NCBI GenBank assembly: GCA_039028315.1
Contig: JBCCIH010000150.1
Coordinates: forward strand, 1 to 6,210
DNA length: 6,210 nucleotides
Direction of reading: 5' to 3'
DNA from: Thermodesulfobacteriota bacterium
Lineage (GTDB): Bacteria; Desulfobacterota_D; UBA1144; Nemesobacterales; UBA2774
Shown in pieces: positions 1 through 4,250 of the stretch (its first letter is position 1; each line of letters begins with the position of its first letter). Under the pieces are notes generated by a model, which saw only the letters and a list, made by a program, of their open reading frames with translations, was not told where the DNA came from and made no database searches. The position numbers were made by a program, and so were the translations under genes.

Positions 1-293
1 AGCATGTTTGGATGAGCTAGGTCAGATGCCATATAAACATCAACCTCTGAGCCTTCTTGCAGTTGTGAAAACAGCTCTGGGTCTTGGCCAGAGGAAAGCT
101 CAACTGCTATCTGTGTGTTAGCCGTAAACTGCTCGGCTAAAAGATTAGCTGTTGGCAAGAACTCAGAGTTCACGGCAACTTTAACCGGCTCAACGCTAGA
201 ATCTATGACTGGGGCCTTCTTAGAGCAAGAGGCCATTGAGCCTACAAGCACTGCAATAAAGAGTAAGAATATATATCTTTTTATATATTTCAT
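1..293 (-). CDS. ModA-like substrate-binding lipoprotein, N-terminal part (truncated by window edge)
   Basis: Reading leftward from 293, 97 intact codons run off the window, so only the N-terminal third or so of a ModA-sized protein is visible. Residues 1-22 form a lipoprotein signal peptide: basic start (KYIKRY), hydrophobic core (IFLLFIAVLVG), then lipobox MASC with the lipidated Cys at 23. After a short linker, VKVAVNSEFLPTANLLAEQF, a VELSSGQDPELFSQLQEGSE stretch and DVYMASD match the first lobe of periplasmic molybdate-binding (ModA-type) proteins: beta strand, helix, the SxGS-like loop (here SSGQ), then DVF-A-D. The protein would bind an oxyanion outside the inner membrane for an ABC importer; the substrate is inferred from the family only. 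The start at 293 is preferred over an in-frame ATG at 299, because GAGAAAG lies 6 bases before 293 but abuts 299. It follows the metallophosphoesterase gene by 51 bp with no terminator between, so the two are probably co-transcribed. No ModB or ModC gene is in view. Confidence 0.75.
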   Translation of the reverse strand, partial: MKYIKRYIFLLFIAVLVGSMASCSKKAPVIDSSVEPVKVAVNSEFLPTANLLAEQFTANTQIAVELSSGQDPELFSQLQEGSEVDVYMASDLAHPNM

Positions 294-344
294 GATCATC
301 TTTCTCAGAGAAATAATAACCACTGCACCAAAAACAACAAAATT

Positions 345-1028
345 CTAATCGCTCTGCCAATACTTAAAGGTATTTACATCCATAATGGTCAGCTTGCCAT
401 CCCATCCCGCGCCCTGATCCAAATTCCAAAGGTTAGCAACCTTAACAGGTTTACCCCCTGGAAAATCAAGCTCAGTGTGGGTGTGGCCGATAAAAACATT
501 TTTATAAGGAAATTTTTTCTTGGCTTTTTTCAATTTTGGTGCAACCACACGCCATGTATCTCTACCAGCGTAGTAATTCTTTTCCTCAGGTTGTTTATCA
601 ACTGGATAGTCCCAGTCAATCCCTGCATGAACGTAAAGCCTATTGTCTTCGTCAATAAAATATAGGACAGCTTTCTCTAAGAATTCCAAATGTTTTTTGA
701 TAAGTTTTTTCTTAAGTTTTCCATTTTTAGTATAGGCCTTTTTTGTAGCTTTCCCCCCCTTGCGAAGCCACCTGGCCTCCCATTGTGGATCGCCGTCCCA
801 TTTACCTCTGAACCACCTTCTCACAAACTCGTCGTGGTTGCCGAGCACCCAAATGAAATGCTTAACATCCATAAGTACATCAATACAATTGACTACCCCA
901 GAATGGCCGTCATAAATATCCCCAAGAGATATCAATCTGTCTTTTTTGAAATCAAAGTTAGAGCGCTCTAGCACTTGTACCAACGCCCTAAAATTACCGT
1001 GGATATCACCTACGCAAAGTGTTCTCAT
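345..1028 (-). CDS. Metallophosphoesterase, Ser/Thr protein phosphatase-like
   Basis: A 227-residue calcineurin-like metallophosphoesterase, predicted cytosolic since no signal or membrane segment is seen. The metal-binding motifs appear in order: GDIHGN (residues 7-12; D8, H10), GDIYDG (36-41; D37), GNHD (63-66; N64, H65), VHAG (H134) and GHTH (181-184; H182, H184). This is the dinuclear-metal core of the bacterial PrpA/PrpB/lambda-phosphatase and ApaH-like superfamily, which hydrolyses phosphomono- or diesters. Two motifs depart from the protein-phosphatase form: DRG in motif II is DGH (40-42), and GNHE is GNHD. The substrate is therefore uncertain. A Lys-rich stretch (about 90-113) and another at 165-172 suggest nucleic-acid or anionic-ligand contact, which is inference. 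The ATG at 1028 is the only plausible start: an in-frame TAA lies 18 bases upstream. Only a weak AGAA precedes it. A strong promoter lies at 1066-1093, and the ModA-like gene follows. Confidence 0.88.
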   Translation of the reverse strand: MRTLCVGDIHGNFRALVQVLERSNFDFKKDRLISLGDIYDGHSGVVNCIDVLMDVKHFIWVLGNHDEFVRRWFRGKWDGDPQWEARWLRKGGKATKKAYTKNGKLKKKLIKKHLEFLEKAVLYFIDEDNRLYVHAGIDWDYPVDKQPEEKNYYAGRDTWRVVAPKLKKAKKKFPYKNVFIGHTHTELDFPGGKPVKVANLWNLDQGAGWDGKLTIMDVNTFKYWQSD

Positions 1029-1065
1029 TTTCTGGATTATGGGTTAAGACGTAATATATGACTTC

Positions 1066-1093
1066 ATTATAACGGGGGTTGCAATGAACTCAA
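1066..1093 (-). promoter_or_regulatory. Sigma70-type promoter for the metallophosphoesterase/ModA-like pair
   Basis: On the minus strand, TTGAGT (1088-1093) is followed by a 16-base spacer and a perfect TATAAT (1066-1071). Transcription would begin near 1059, giving a leader of about 30 bases before the ATG at 1028. The elements match consensus 4/6 and 6/6. No other promoter of this quality is seen upstream of the gene. Confidence 0.6.
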
Positions 1094-1160
1094 ATGTATT
1101 TAGTTCTTGTTGAGTGTTATTTTAGATATAACAAATTATATATATTTTAACAATAGAGCG

Positions 1161-1189
1161 TTGAATATGTTTAAGAGCGGCCTTATACT
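1161..1189 (+). promoter_or_regulatory. Sigma70-type promoter for the small secreted protein gene
   Basis: TTGAAT (1161-1166), a 17-base spacer and TATACT (1184-1189) match consensus 4/6 and 5/6 at ideal spacing. The start would lie near 1196, giving a leader of about 36 bases to the ATG at 1232. The element is divergent from the promoter at 1066-1093. The 67 bases between the two -35 boxes are very AT-rich and contain a weak inverted repeat (GTTAT 1116-1120 / ATAAC 1128-1132). I see no clear operator. Confidence 0.55.
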
Positions 1190-1231
1190 TATTAAGTAGG
1201 TTAGAAAACTATCACCTGTGGAGATATTGGA

Positions 1232-1576
1232 ATGAAATATGTTTTTAGTGCATTTTTGTTTTCAGTATTCGCTTTATGTTTTGCAATGCCTCAAAGCTCT
1301 TGGTCACAAGTAGATGGAATAGATGGCATTTGGTATTCGGGTGAAGAACCTTACACTCTCGAAGTATATGACAGCGGATGGCGTTTTAGTGTTCGCGATC
1401 AGGCTGGAAACAAATCACACGGCAAAGCCTTTAATGAAGAAGTAATCTACTGGCCTGCAGAAAATATAACTGGCCAAATAGAGTTTGATGCAACAATAAT
1501 CGAATGGTCAGACGGCACATTCTGGGCAAGAGAACCGTTTACAGGTGAGCTGCCTCCGGGAGTTCCTGAGCAATAA
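1232..1576 (+). CDS. Small secreted protein of unknown function
   Basis: A 114-residue protein with a Sec-type signal peptide: MKY, then the hydrophobic run VFSAFLFSVFALCFA, with likely cleavage near SWS|Q (after residue 25) or after Ala18. The Cys at 16 does not sit in a lipobox, so a lipoprotein is unlikely. The mature part is about 90 residues, Cys-free, acidic and rich in aromatic residues. It begins with a GIDGIW segment and nears its end with IIEWSDGTFWAREPF; alternating hydrophobic and polar residues between them suggest a small all-beta fold. The W-DGT-W-R ending resembles endings seen in small secreted beta-barrel proteins, but I do not recognise a named family. The start is well supported: GGAG at 1220-1223 sits 8 bases before the ATG, and a promoter lies at 1161-1189. 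No neighbour shares its strand. It would be periplasmic or exported. Confidence 0.75.
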   Translation: MKYVFSAFLFSVFALCFAMPQSSWSQVDGIDGIWYSGEEPYTLEVYDSGWRFSVRDQAGNKSHGKAFNEEVIYWPAENITGQIEFDATIIEWSDGTFWAREPFTGELPPGVPEQ

Positions 1577-1770
1577 TCCCTATTGCAATCTCAGTCCATT
1601 TATGTTTATTCTAAGCGTTGGAAGTGCATTAATACAAAGATCGTAGAAGTAGATATTACATATACACTAAATTGTCTTCCCAGATAGATTGTTCTAGCTA
1701 TCCATCACCTGTTTTAGAAAACTTTAGGCAAGTTAGTCCTGCATTAGTCTTATATGTTACAACAAGAAAC

Positions 1771-1830
1771 TATAAGATTTTGGGACTGTACTATCAGTAT
1801 TGATAATGCTATCATCAAGGAAATCTTATA
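1771..1830. repeat. 10-bp perfect inverted repeat with nested alternating arms
   Basis: The outer arms TATAAGATTT (1771-1780) and AAATCTTATA (1821-1830) are perfect complements, 40 bases apart. The interior holds TATCA-GTAT-TGATA-ATGC-TATCA, so two mutually exclusive small hairpins are possible. No target-site duplication or transposase fragment is seen, so it does not read as an insertion-sequence remnant. The interior TGATAATGCTATCA also resembles a Fur-type site one base short. Confidence 0.6.
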
Positions 1831-1867
1831 CAGAAGGTCCCCTTCTTGGAAAGGCTAATTGTGCCTA

Positions 1868-1908
1868 TGGGTGGGTATTGTTACCTTGCAATATCCACTC
1901 GTTTTTTT
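1868..1908 (+). terminator. Intrinsic terminator, plus strand
   Basis: A stem of about 13 bp, 1868-1880 paired with 1889-1901 around an 8-base loop, is followed immediately by seven T (1902-1908). Three of the pairs are G-U wobbles (1868/1901, 1870/1899, 1875/1894). They pair only in plus-strand RNA and would be A-C mismatches in minus-strand RNA, where there is also no T tract after the stem. The terminator therefore serves a rightward transcript. The nearest rightward gene ends about 290 bases earlier, at 1576. Confidence 0.85.
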
Positions 1909-1929
1909 ATGAGAAGATGTAATCAAAAG

Positions 1930-2778
1930 TTAAATCTTTTCAAAATTCTCAGCGTGAAACTCGATGTGGTCTTTTATAAATGATGCAATGAAATAGTAGC
2001 TGTGGTCATAATCCCTTTGCATCCTAACTTTTAGAGGGAATTTCTTTTCTACACATGACTCAATTAGATAATCAAGCATGAGCTGATCTTTTAAGAACTC
2101 ATCATCGGTGCCTTGATCTACAAGCACAATATCATTTCGTCTGACTTTCTTAACTAGCTCTGAAGCATCATACTCTTTCCAAAGCTCCCTATCCTCACCC
2201 AGATATCCGGTGAACGCCTTTTGTCCCCAAGGACAAAGTGATGGTGCCCCAATTGGTGCAAACGCAGAGATCGATTTGTAAAGATCGGGATTTCTTAACC
2301 CAAGCACTAACGCTCCATGACCTCCCATCGAATGTCCGAATATGCCAACTCGGTCCATATCTGCATTAAAGTTCCCATCTACAATCTTAGGGAGTTCTTT
2401 GACAACGTAATCATACATATTGTAGTAAACTTCCCAGCCCGGGGTTGCAGCATTTACATAAAACCCTGCGCCGGAGCCAAAATCCCAGCTGTCATTTTCA
2501 CTTGGAAGATTAGTGCCCCTTGGGCTGGTGTCCGGACAAACGAGCATTATTCCATGGTGGGACGCCCACATTTGTGCACCCGCGTTTGTAATAAAATCCT
2601 CCTCATTGCATGCGAAACCAGAGAGCCAAAATAACACAGGGACTTTAACTTTATACTCTTGCGGCGGATGATATACGGAGAAATTCATAGGCGTCTTTGT
2701 AGACTCAGACTGATGGGAATAAAATGCTACCCTCCCACCAAAAGACAGATGTTGTTTTAATAAATTAAGCTTGCTCAT
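1930..2778 (-). CDS. S-formylglutathione hydrolase (EC 3.1.2.12)
   Basis: A 282-residue cytosolic alpha/beta hydrolase, full length for the esterase D / FrmB / FghA family. It hydrolyses S-formylglutathione to formate and glutathione, the last step of glutathione-dependent formaldehyde detoxification. Family motifs in order: WLSGFACNEEDFITNAGAQ (51-69), the loop PDTSPRGT (82-89), the nucleophile elbow GHSMGG (148-153; Ser150), FAPIGAPSLCPWGQKAF (173-189), GYLGED (191-196), DQGTDDEFL (221-229; catalytic Asp226 by alignment with the family) and DYDHSYYFI (256-264; catalytic His259). Nothing essential is missing. The ATG at 2778 is the only start, since an in-frame TGA lies 9 bases upstream; the ribosome binding site is weak (GAG five bases before ATG). 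The usual partner, a class III alcohol dehydrogenase/formaldehyde dehydrogenase, is not adjacent. The upstream gap shows no clear minus-strand promoter, so regulation is unknown. Family names in use are fghA, frmB and yeiG; I cannot choose between them. Confidence 0.95.
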   Translation of the reverse strand: MSKLNLLKQHLSFGGRVAFYSHQSESTKTPMNFSVYHPPQEYKVKVPVLFWLSGFACNEEDFITNAGAQMWASHHGIMLVCPDTSPRGTNLPSENDSWDFGSGAGFYVNAATPGWEVYYNMYDYVVKELPKIVDGNFNADMDRVGIFGHSMGGHGALVLGLRNPDLYKSISAFAPIGAPSLCPWGQKAFTGYLGEDRELWKEYDASELVKKVRRNDIVLVDQGTDDEFLKDQLMLDYLIESCVEKKFPLKVRMQRDYDHSYYFIASFIKDHIEFHAENFEKI

Positions 2779-2825
2779 ATATACTCAGAAACCAACTCCC
2801 GGCATTAAAAACTTGGTCCTAAATA

Positions 2826-2848
2826 TTGATAATACCACAGAATATCAA
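2826..2848. repeat. TTGATA / TATCAA inverted repeat
   Basis: TTGATA (2826-2831) and TATCAA (2843-2848) are 6-bp inverted arms 11 bases apart. The site lies 48-70 bases upstream of the formylglutathione hydrolase start, so it could be an operator for that gene. In this AT-rich DNA it may also be chance. The 10-mer TATTGATAAT around its left arm (2824-2833) recurs at 1798-1807. Confidence 0.25.
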
Positions 2849-2869
2849 GACATTAGCTATTGTAGCAAT

Positions 2870-2884
2870 TGATAACTCTTATCA
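2870..2884. promoter_or_regulatory. Fur-box-like palindrome
   Basis: TGATAACTCTTATCA has perfect 6-bp arms (TGATAA / TTATCA) around CTC, in the 15-bp geometry of the Fur 7-1-7 core TGATAATnATTATCA; it differs at two positions. It lies 15 bases upstream of the -35 box at 2900 and about 91 bases upstream of the start codon of the minus-strand formylglutathione hydrolase gene, so it could act on either. The regulator is not known: another Fur-family protein, or an unrelated one, could bind such a site. Confidence 0.35.
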
Positions 2885-2899
2885 TACGTTATAAAACAC

Positions 2900-2929
2900 T
2901 TGACCCAGCACCCCAAAATACTCTATAAT
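2900..2929 (+). promoter_or_regulatory. Near-consensus sigma70 promoter for the micro-gene
   Basis: TTGACC (2900-2905) and TATAAT (2924-2929), 18 bases apart, match consensus 5/6 and 6/6. This is the best promoter in the window. Transcription should begin around 2935-2937, right at the GGAGG ribosome binding site, giving a leader of only about 13 bases to the ATG at 2949. Confidence 0.65.
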
Positions 2930-2948
2930 ATTAATGGAGGTAGTAATA

Positions 2949-2996
2949 ATGGGAACATGTGACACTCCACCATACAAGGTAGCATTTATTGCGTAA
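2949..2996 (+). CDS. Micro-ORF, 15 codons (20 from an upstream ATG), unknown
   Basis: From the ATG at 2949 the peptide is MGTCDTPPYKVAFIA, then TAA. An in-frame ATG at 2934 would add MEVVI. The inner start is favoured: GGAGG (2936-2940) lies 8 bases before it, and the predicted transcription start (about 2936) would exclude the outer ATG. No family is recognised; the peptide has one Cys, a PPY segment and a hydrophobic end. What supports it is the perfect order of strong promoter, perfect ribosome binding site, ATG and stop, in DNA that nothing else explains. Against it are its tiny size and the lack of any comparative evidence. It could be a small protein, a leader peptide, the precursor of a modified peptide (no modifying enzyme is in view), or the translated part of a dual-function small RNA ending near 3056 or 3111. 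Confidence 0.4.
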   Translation: MGTCDTPPYKVAFIA

Positions 2997-3036
2997 ACCT
3001 AGATCAACTAGCGAGTTGGAATTTAAACTTGCAAAA

Positions 3037-3056
3037 TAATAGCCAACGGGCTATTA
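3037..3056 (-). terminator. Possible second (tandem) terminator hairpin
   Basis: TAATAGCC and GGCTATTA form a perfect 8-bp stem around a 4-base loop (3037-3044 / 3049-3056). Read leftward, the stem is followed by TTTTGC, a short T tract, so it could back up the stronger terminator at 3073-3111. Read rightward, no T tract follows; there it would be only a hairpin in the transcript of the micro-ORF. Confidence 0.35.
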
Positions 3057-3072
3057 AGTCAAAAATGACAAC

Positions 3073-3111
3073 AAAAAAGGGAGCCCTTCCAAAGTGAATG
3101 AGGCTCCCTTT
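3073..3111 (-). terminator. Intrinsic terminator of the FUSC/TPR unit
   Basis: Read leftward, AAAGGGAGCC (3102-3111) pairs perfectly with GGCTCCCTTT (3076-3085) around a 16-base loop, and the stem runs into six T (complement of A 3073-3078). It lies 27 bases past the FUSC-like stop codon at 3139. Read rightward the same stem ends in TTTCC and a T-rich stretch, so it may also stop the micro-ORF transcript, less efficiently. Confidence 0.88.
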
Positions 3112-3138
3112 CCTATATTATTACTAAGTATTTAACAA

Positions 3139-3642
3139 TTATTTTTTCTTCTCAAGCTTAAGTACATATATACTAACGACCGCAACTAATACCGCTGATA
3201 GTGAACCTATGATTGACTCGACAAACCTTAGACTCGCATTCTCAATAGGACCGATATCGCTCACCAGTGCTGAGATAATAACAACTACCGATATTGTAAT
3301 GCTGGTGGTTTTTACATGATCTGGGATGTTGAGCACATGGCACAGATAAACGCCTATGGCAACACTTATGGCAAATCCAATTACTCCGAAAGTGAAAAAA
3401 TACAGATAAAGCGCCGCAATAAGGCAGCCCACAAAAGATGCGCGTACTCTCAATTTAGCAGATTTAAATGTAAGCAACTCTCCCTCTGTCATTACAAATA
3501 CACCGGAAATTACTGACCACAGCCCTCCTACTTCTGCAGTGCCAACATGGAATATAGAGCTGAAGTTATAGCCCGCGACATAAGCAATTATGGCTACAAA
3601 AAAAGTTTCTATCGCAGCCCTTACAATATGGGATTTAAACAA
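3139..3642 (-). CDS. Short FUSC / aromatic acid exporter-like membrane protein
   Basis: A 167-residue inner-membrane protein of about six hydrophobic segments: roughly 8-26, 38-51, 67-84, 86-104, 114-129 and 143-162, then a basic tail LKLEKKK. The pattern matches the membrane half of FUSC / ArAE (aromatic acid exporter) proteins: an early GLWSVISGVFVM segment (40-51; family form YWA-ISAV-VM) and a late RFVESIIGSLSAVLVAV segment (139-155). Full-length relatives often add a cytosolic domain or a second membrane half; neither is present here. Such proteins are linked to efflux of small aromatic or organic acids, but the substrate here is unknown. The start codon is TTG (complement of CAA 3640-3642): in-frame TAA lies two codons upstream, the next Met is residue 51, and GAGGGCGG lies about 6-14 bases before the TTG. 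It is the last gene of the minus-strand unit, 88 bp after the preceding gene. Confidence 0.72.
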   Translation of the reverse strand: MFKSHIVRAAIETFFVAIIAYVAGYNFSSIFHVGTAEVGGLWSVISGVFVMTEGELLTFKSAKLRVRASFVGCLIAALYLYFFTFGVIGFAISVAIGVYLCHVLNIPDHVKTTSITISVVVIISALVSDIGPIENASLRFVESIIGSLSAVLVAVVSIYVLKLEKKK

Positions 3643-3684
3643 TATTTACCGCCCTCAAAACAGTCCTATTTATGATTTGAGGAG

Positions 3685-3690
3685 ATTATA
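3685..3690 (-). promoter_or_regulatory. Possible internal -10 element ahead of the FUSC-like gene
   Basis: A perfect TATAAT on the minus strand would give a leader of about 36 bases to the TTG at 3642. No good -35 box is present at 16-18 bases (best ACTAAA or TACTAA), and there is no extended -10 TG. It may be a weak internal promoter or chance. Confidence 0.25.
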
Positions 3691-3730
3691 CTTAATAGAT
3701 TGTGATTTTAGTAGACGACTTGGATATAGA

Positions 3731-4192
3731 TCAACTAAAAAGCTGCAATTTATCCTCGTCCAAATGATATGAAAAATAAGTCTTTCTAATAAGCTTCTCA
3801 AAAAAGTCCTGTGAGTGAAGAGCTTCACGCTCTGGATACGCAAACATCACAATTAAGTGCTCATCTTCCTTGGCCTGAAGCTGTTCAAAAATATAGGCAT
3901 ACTCTTTTTTTGAGATTCCGTAATTTATTCCATACTCAGGACGCTCATCAGAGGTGAAAAAGCCAAAATTTTTCATCTTCTCTGCCACAGTGTCGCAGAT
4001 CAGCCGACCATATTTTTTGGTTTCATCCACGTCTTTTCTAAATAGGCCTTTGATCAGCGGATATTTGGCACAGTAAATTTTATTATCATTATTCTTGATA
4101 ATCTTGCACTTGGTCTTTGGAAGCTCAATTAAGTGAAGCGGAGCCGGGGAGACCGGATAGTACATAAGATTTTTTACAATTGCTTCGCCCAT
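3731..4192 (-). CDS. Conserved-looking cytosolic protein of unknown function
   Basis: A 153-residue soluble protein with no signal peptide or membrane segment. I do not recognise the family. It opens with MGEAIVKNLMYYPVSP, followed by a Lys/Asn-rich strand-forming region (about 25-50), then KYGRLICDTVAEKMKNFGFF (60-79), a PEYGINYGISKKEYAYIFEQ segment (about 85-104) and a last LIVMFAYPEREALHSQDFF strand-helix (113-131). This looks like a compact mixed alpha/beta domain. Two Cys are present (29 and 66). The ATG at 4192 is supported by GAGG at 4202-4205, nine bases upstream. It lies 58 bp downstream of the TPR gene with no terminator between, and 88 bp upstream of the FUSC-like gene, so it is probably the middle gene of one operon. 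No function can be assigned from this context. Confidence 0.65.
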   Translation of the reverse strand: MGEAIVKNLMYYPVSPAPLHLIELPKTKCKIIKNNDNKIYCAKYPLIKGLFRKDVDETKKYGRLICDTVAEKMKNFGFFTSDERPEYGINYGISKKEYAYIFEQLQAKEDEHLIVMFAYPEREALHSQDFFEKLIRKTYFSYHLDEDKLQLFS

Positions 4193-4201
4193 ATCACAGT
4201 G

Positions 4202-4217
4202 CCTCTATTATTTAGAG
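4202..4217 (-). promoter_or_regulatory. Hairpin overlapping the ribosome binding site of the 153-residue gene
   Basis: In the mRNA, CTCTA (complement of 4213-4217) can pair with TAGAG (complement of 4203-4207) around a 5-base loop. The second arm overlaps the AGAGG ribosome binding site of the gene starting at 4192, so folding would partly hide it. Five mostly A-U pairs make a weak stem. Confidence 0.25.
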
Positions 4218-4250
4218 TAATGATCTGTAATATGGATTCAAGCCCTAATC

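Larger units (their letters stand above)
1748..1908 (+). ncRNA. Candidate structured RNA or long structured 3' UTR
   Basis: Successive pairing elements on the plus strand precede a strong terminator. (1) A perfect 10-bp inverted repeat, TATAAGATTT (1771-1780) and AAATCTTATA (1821-1830). (2) Inside it, TATCA (1792-1796), TGATA (1801-1805) and TATCA (1809-1813), so the middle copy can pair with either side. (3) An upstream TCTTATA (1748-1754) that competes with 1824-1830 for TATAAGA (1771-1777). (4) AGAAGG / CCTTCT (1832-1837 / 1841-1846) around a TCC loop. (5) AGGC / GCCT (1852-1855 / 1863-1866). (6) The terminator hairpin. No known RNA family is recognised. The 5' end is not defined: it could be a separate transcript or the tail of the 1232-1576 mRNA. 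The call rests on structure only. Confidence 0.35.
1577..1929. other. Gene-less 353-bp gap with inverted repeats and an orphan terminator
   Basis: No ORF here has both a ribosome binding site and a plausible protein. The first part (1577-1747) shows only a weak hairpin around the upstream stop codon: CTGAG 1566-1570 / CTCAG 1590-1594, with CAATA / TATTG inside. A possible weak promoter (TTGCAA 1584-1589, 17 bases, TATTCT 1607-1612) matches 4/6 and 4/6. From 1748 on, inverted repeats are dense and end in the plus-strand terminator at 1868-1908. The convergent minus-strand gene ending at 1930 has no T-tailed terminator of its own in this gap. Confidence 0.6.
2779..3138. other. Gene-poor 360-bp gap holding a micro-gene and terminators
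   Basis: This gap separates the formylglutathione hydrolase start (reading left) from the FUSC-like gene end (also reading left). It contains two TTGATA/TATCA-type palindromes (2826-2848 and 2870-2884), a near-consensus plus-strand promoter (2900-2929), a 15-20 codon ORF with a perfect ribosome binding site (2934-2996), an 8-bp hairpin (3037-3056) and a strong terminator (3073-3111). No larger gene is present. Confidence 0.6.

Noticed and set aside
690..971. A 93-codon plus-strand ORF opposite the metallophosphoesterase
   Set aside because: It is a shadow of a gene whose catalytic motifs are all intact on the minus strand. The same holds for the plus-strand ORFs at 115-348, 477-665, 2317-2634, 3316-3516, 3590-3772 and 5812-5994.
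1602..1646. A 14-codon plus-strand ORF just after the small secreted protein gene
   Set aside because: No ribosome binding site and no distinctive peptide; unlike the ORF at 2949 it has no promoter of quality.
1771..1830. The inverted repeat as ends of a miniature transposable element
   Set aside because: The arms are only 10 bp, 40 bases apart, with no flanking target duplication (CTATAAG / TTATACAG edges do not repeat).
1832..1846. AGAAGG-TCC-CCTTCT hairpin as a terminator
   Set aside because: No T tract follows on either strand; it is better read as one element of the structured region before the real terminator.
1806..1922. A 38-codon plus-strand ORF in the structured gap
   Set aside because: There is no ribosome binding site, the frame runs straight through the terminator stem and T tract, and the peptide shows no domain. 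The terminator explains this DNA better.
1867..1983. A second 38-codon plus-strand ORF starting with MGGYCYLAIS
   Set aside because: It starts at the terminator stem, has no SD and overlaps the 3' end of the formylglutathione hydrolase gene on the other strand.
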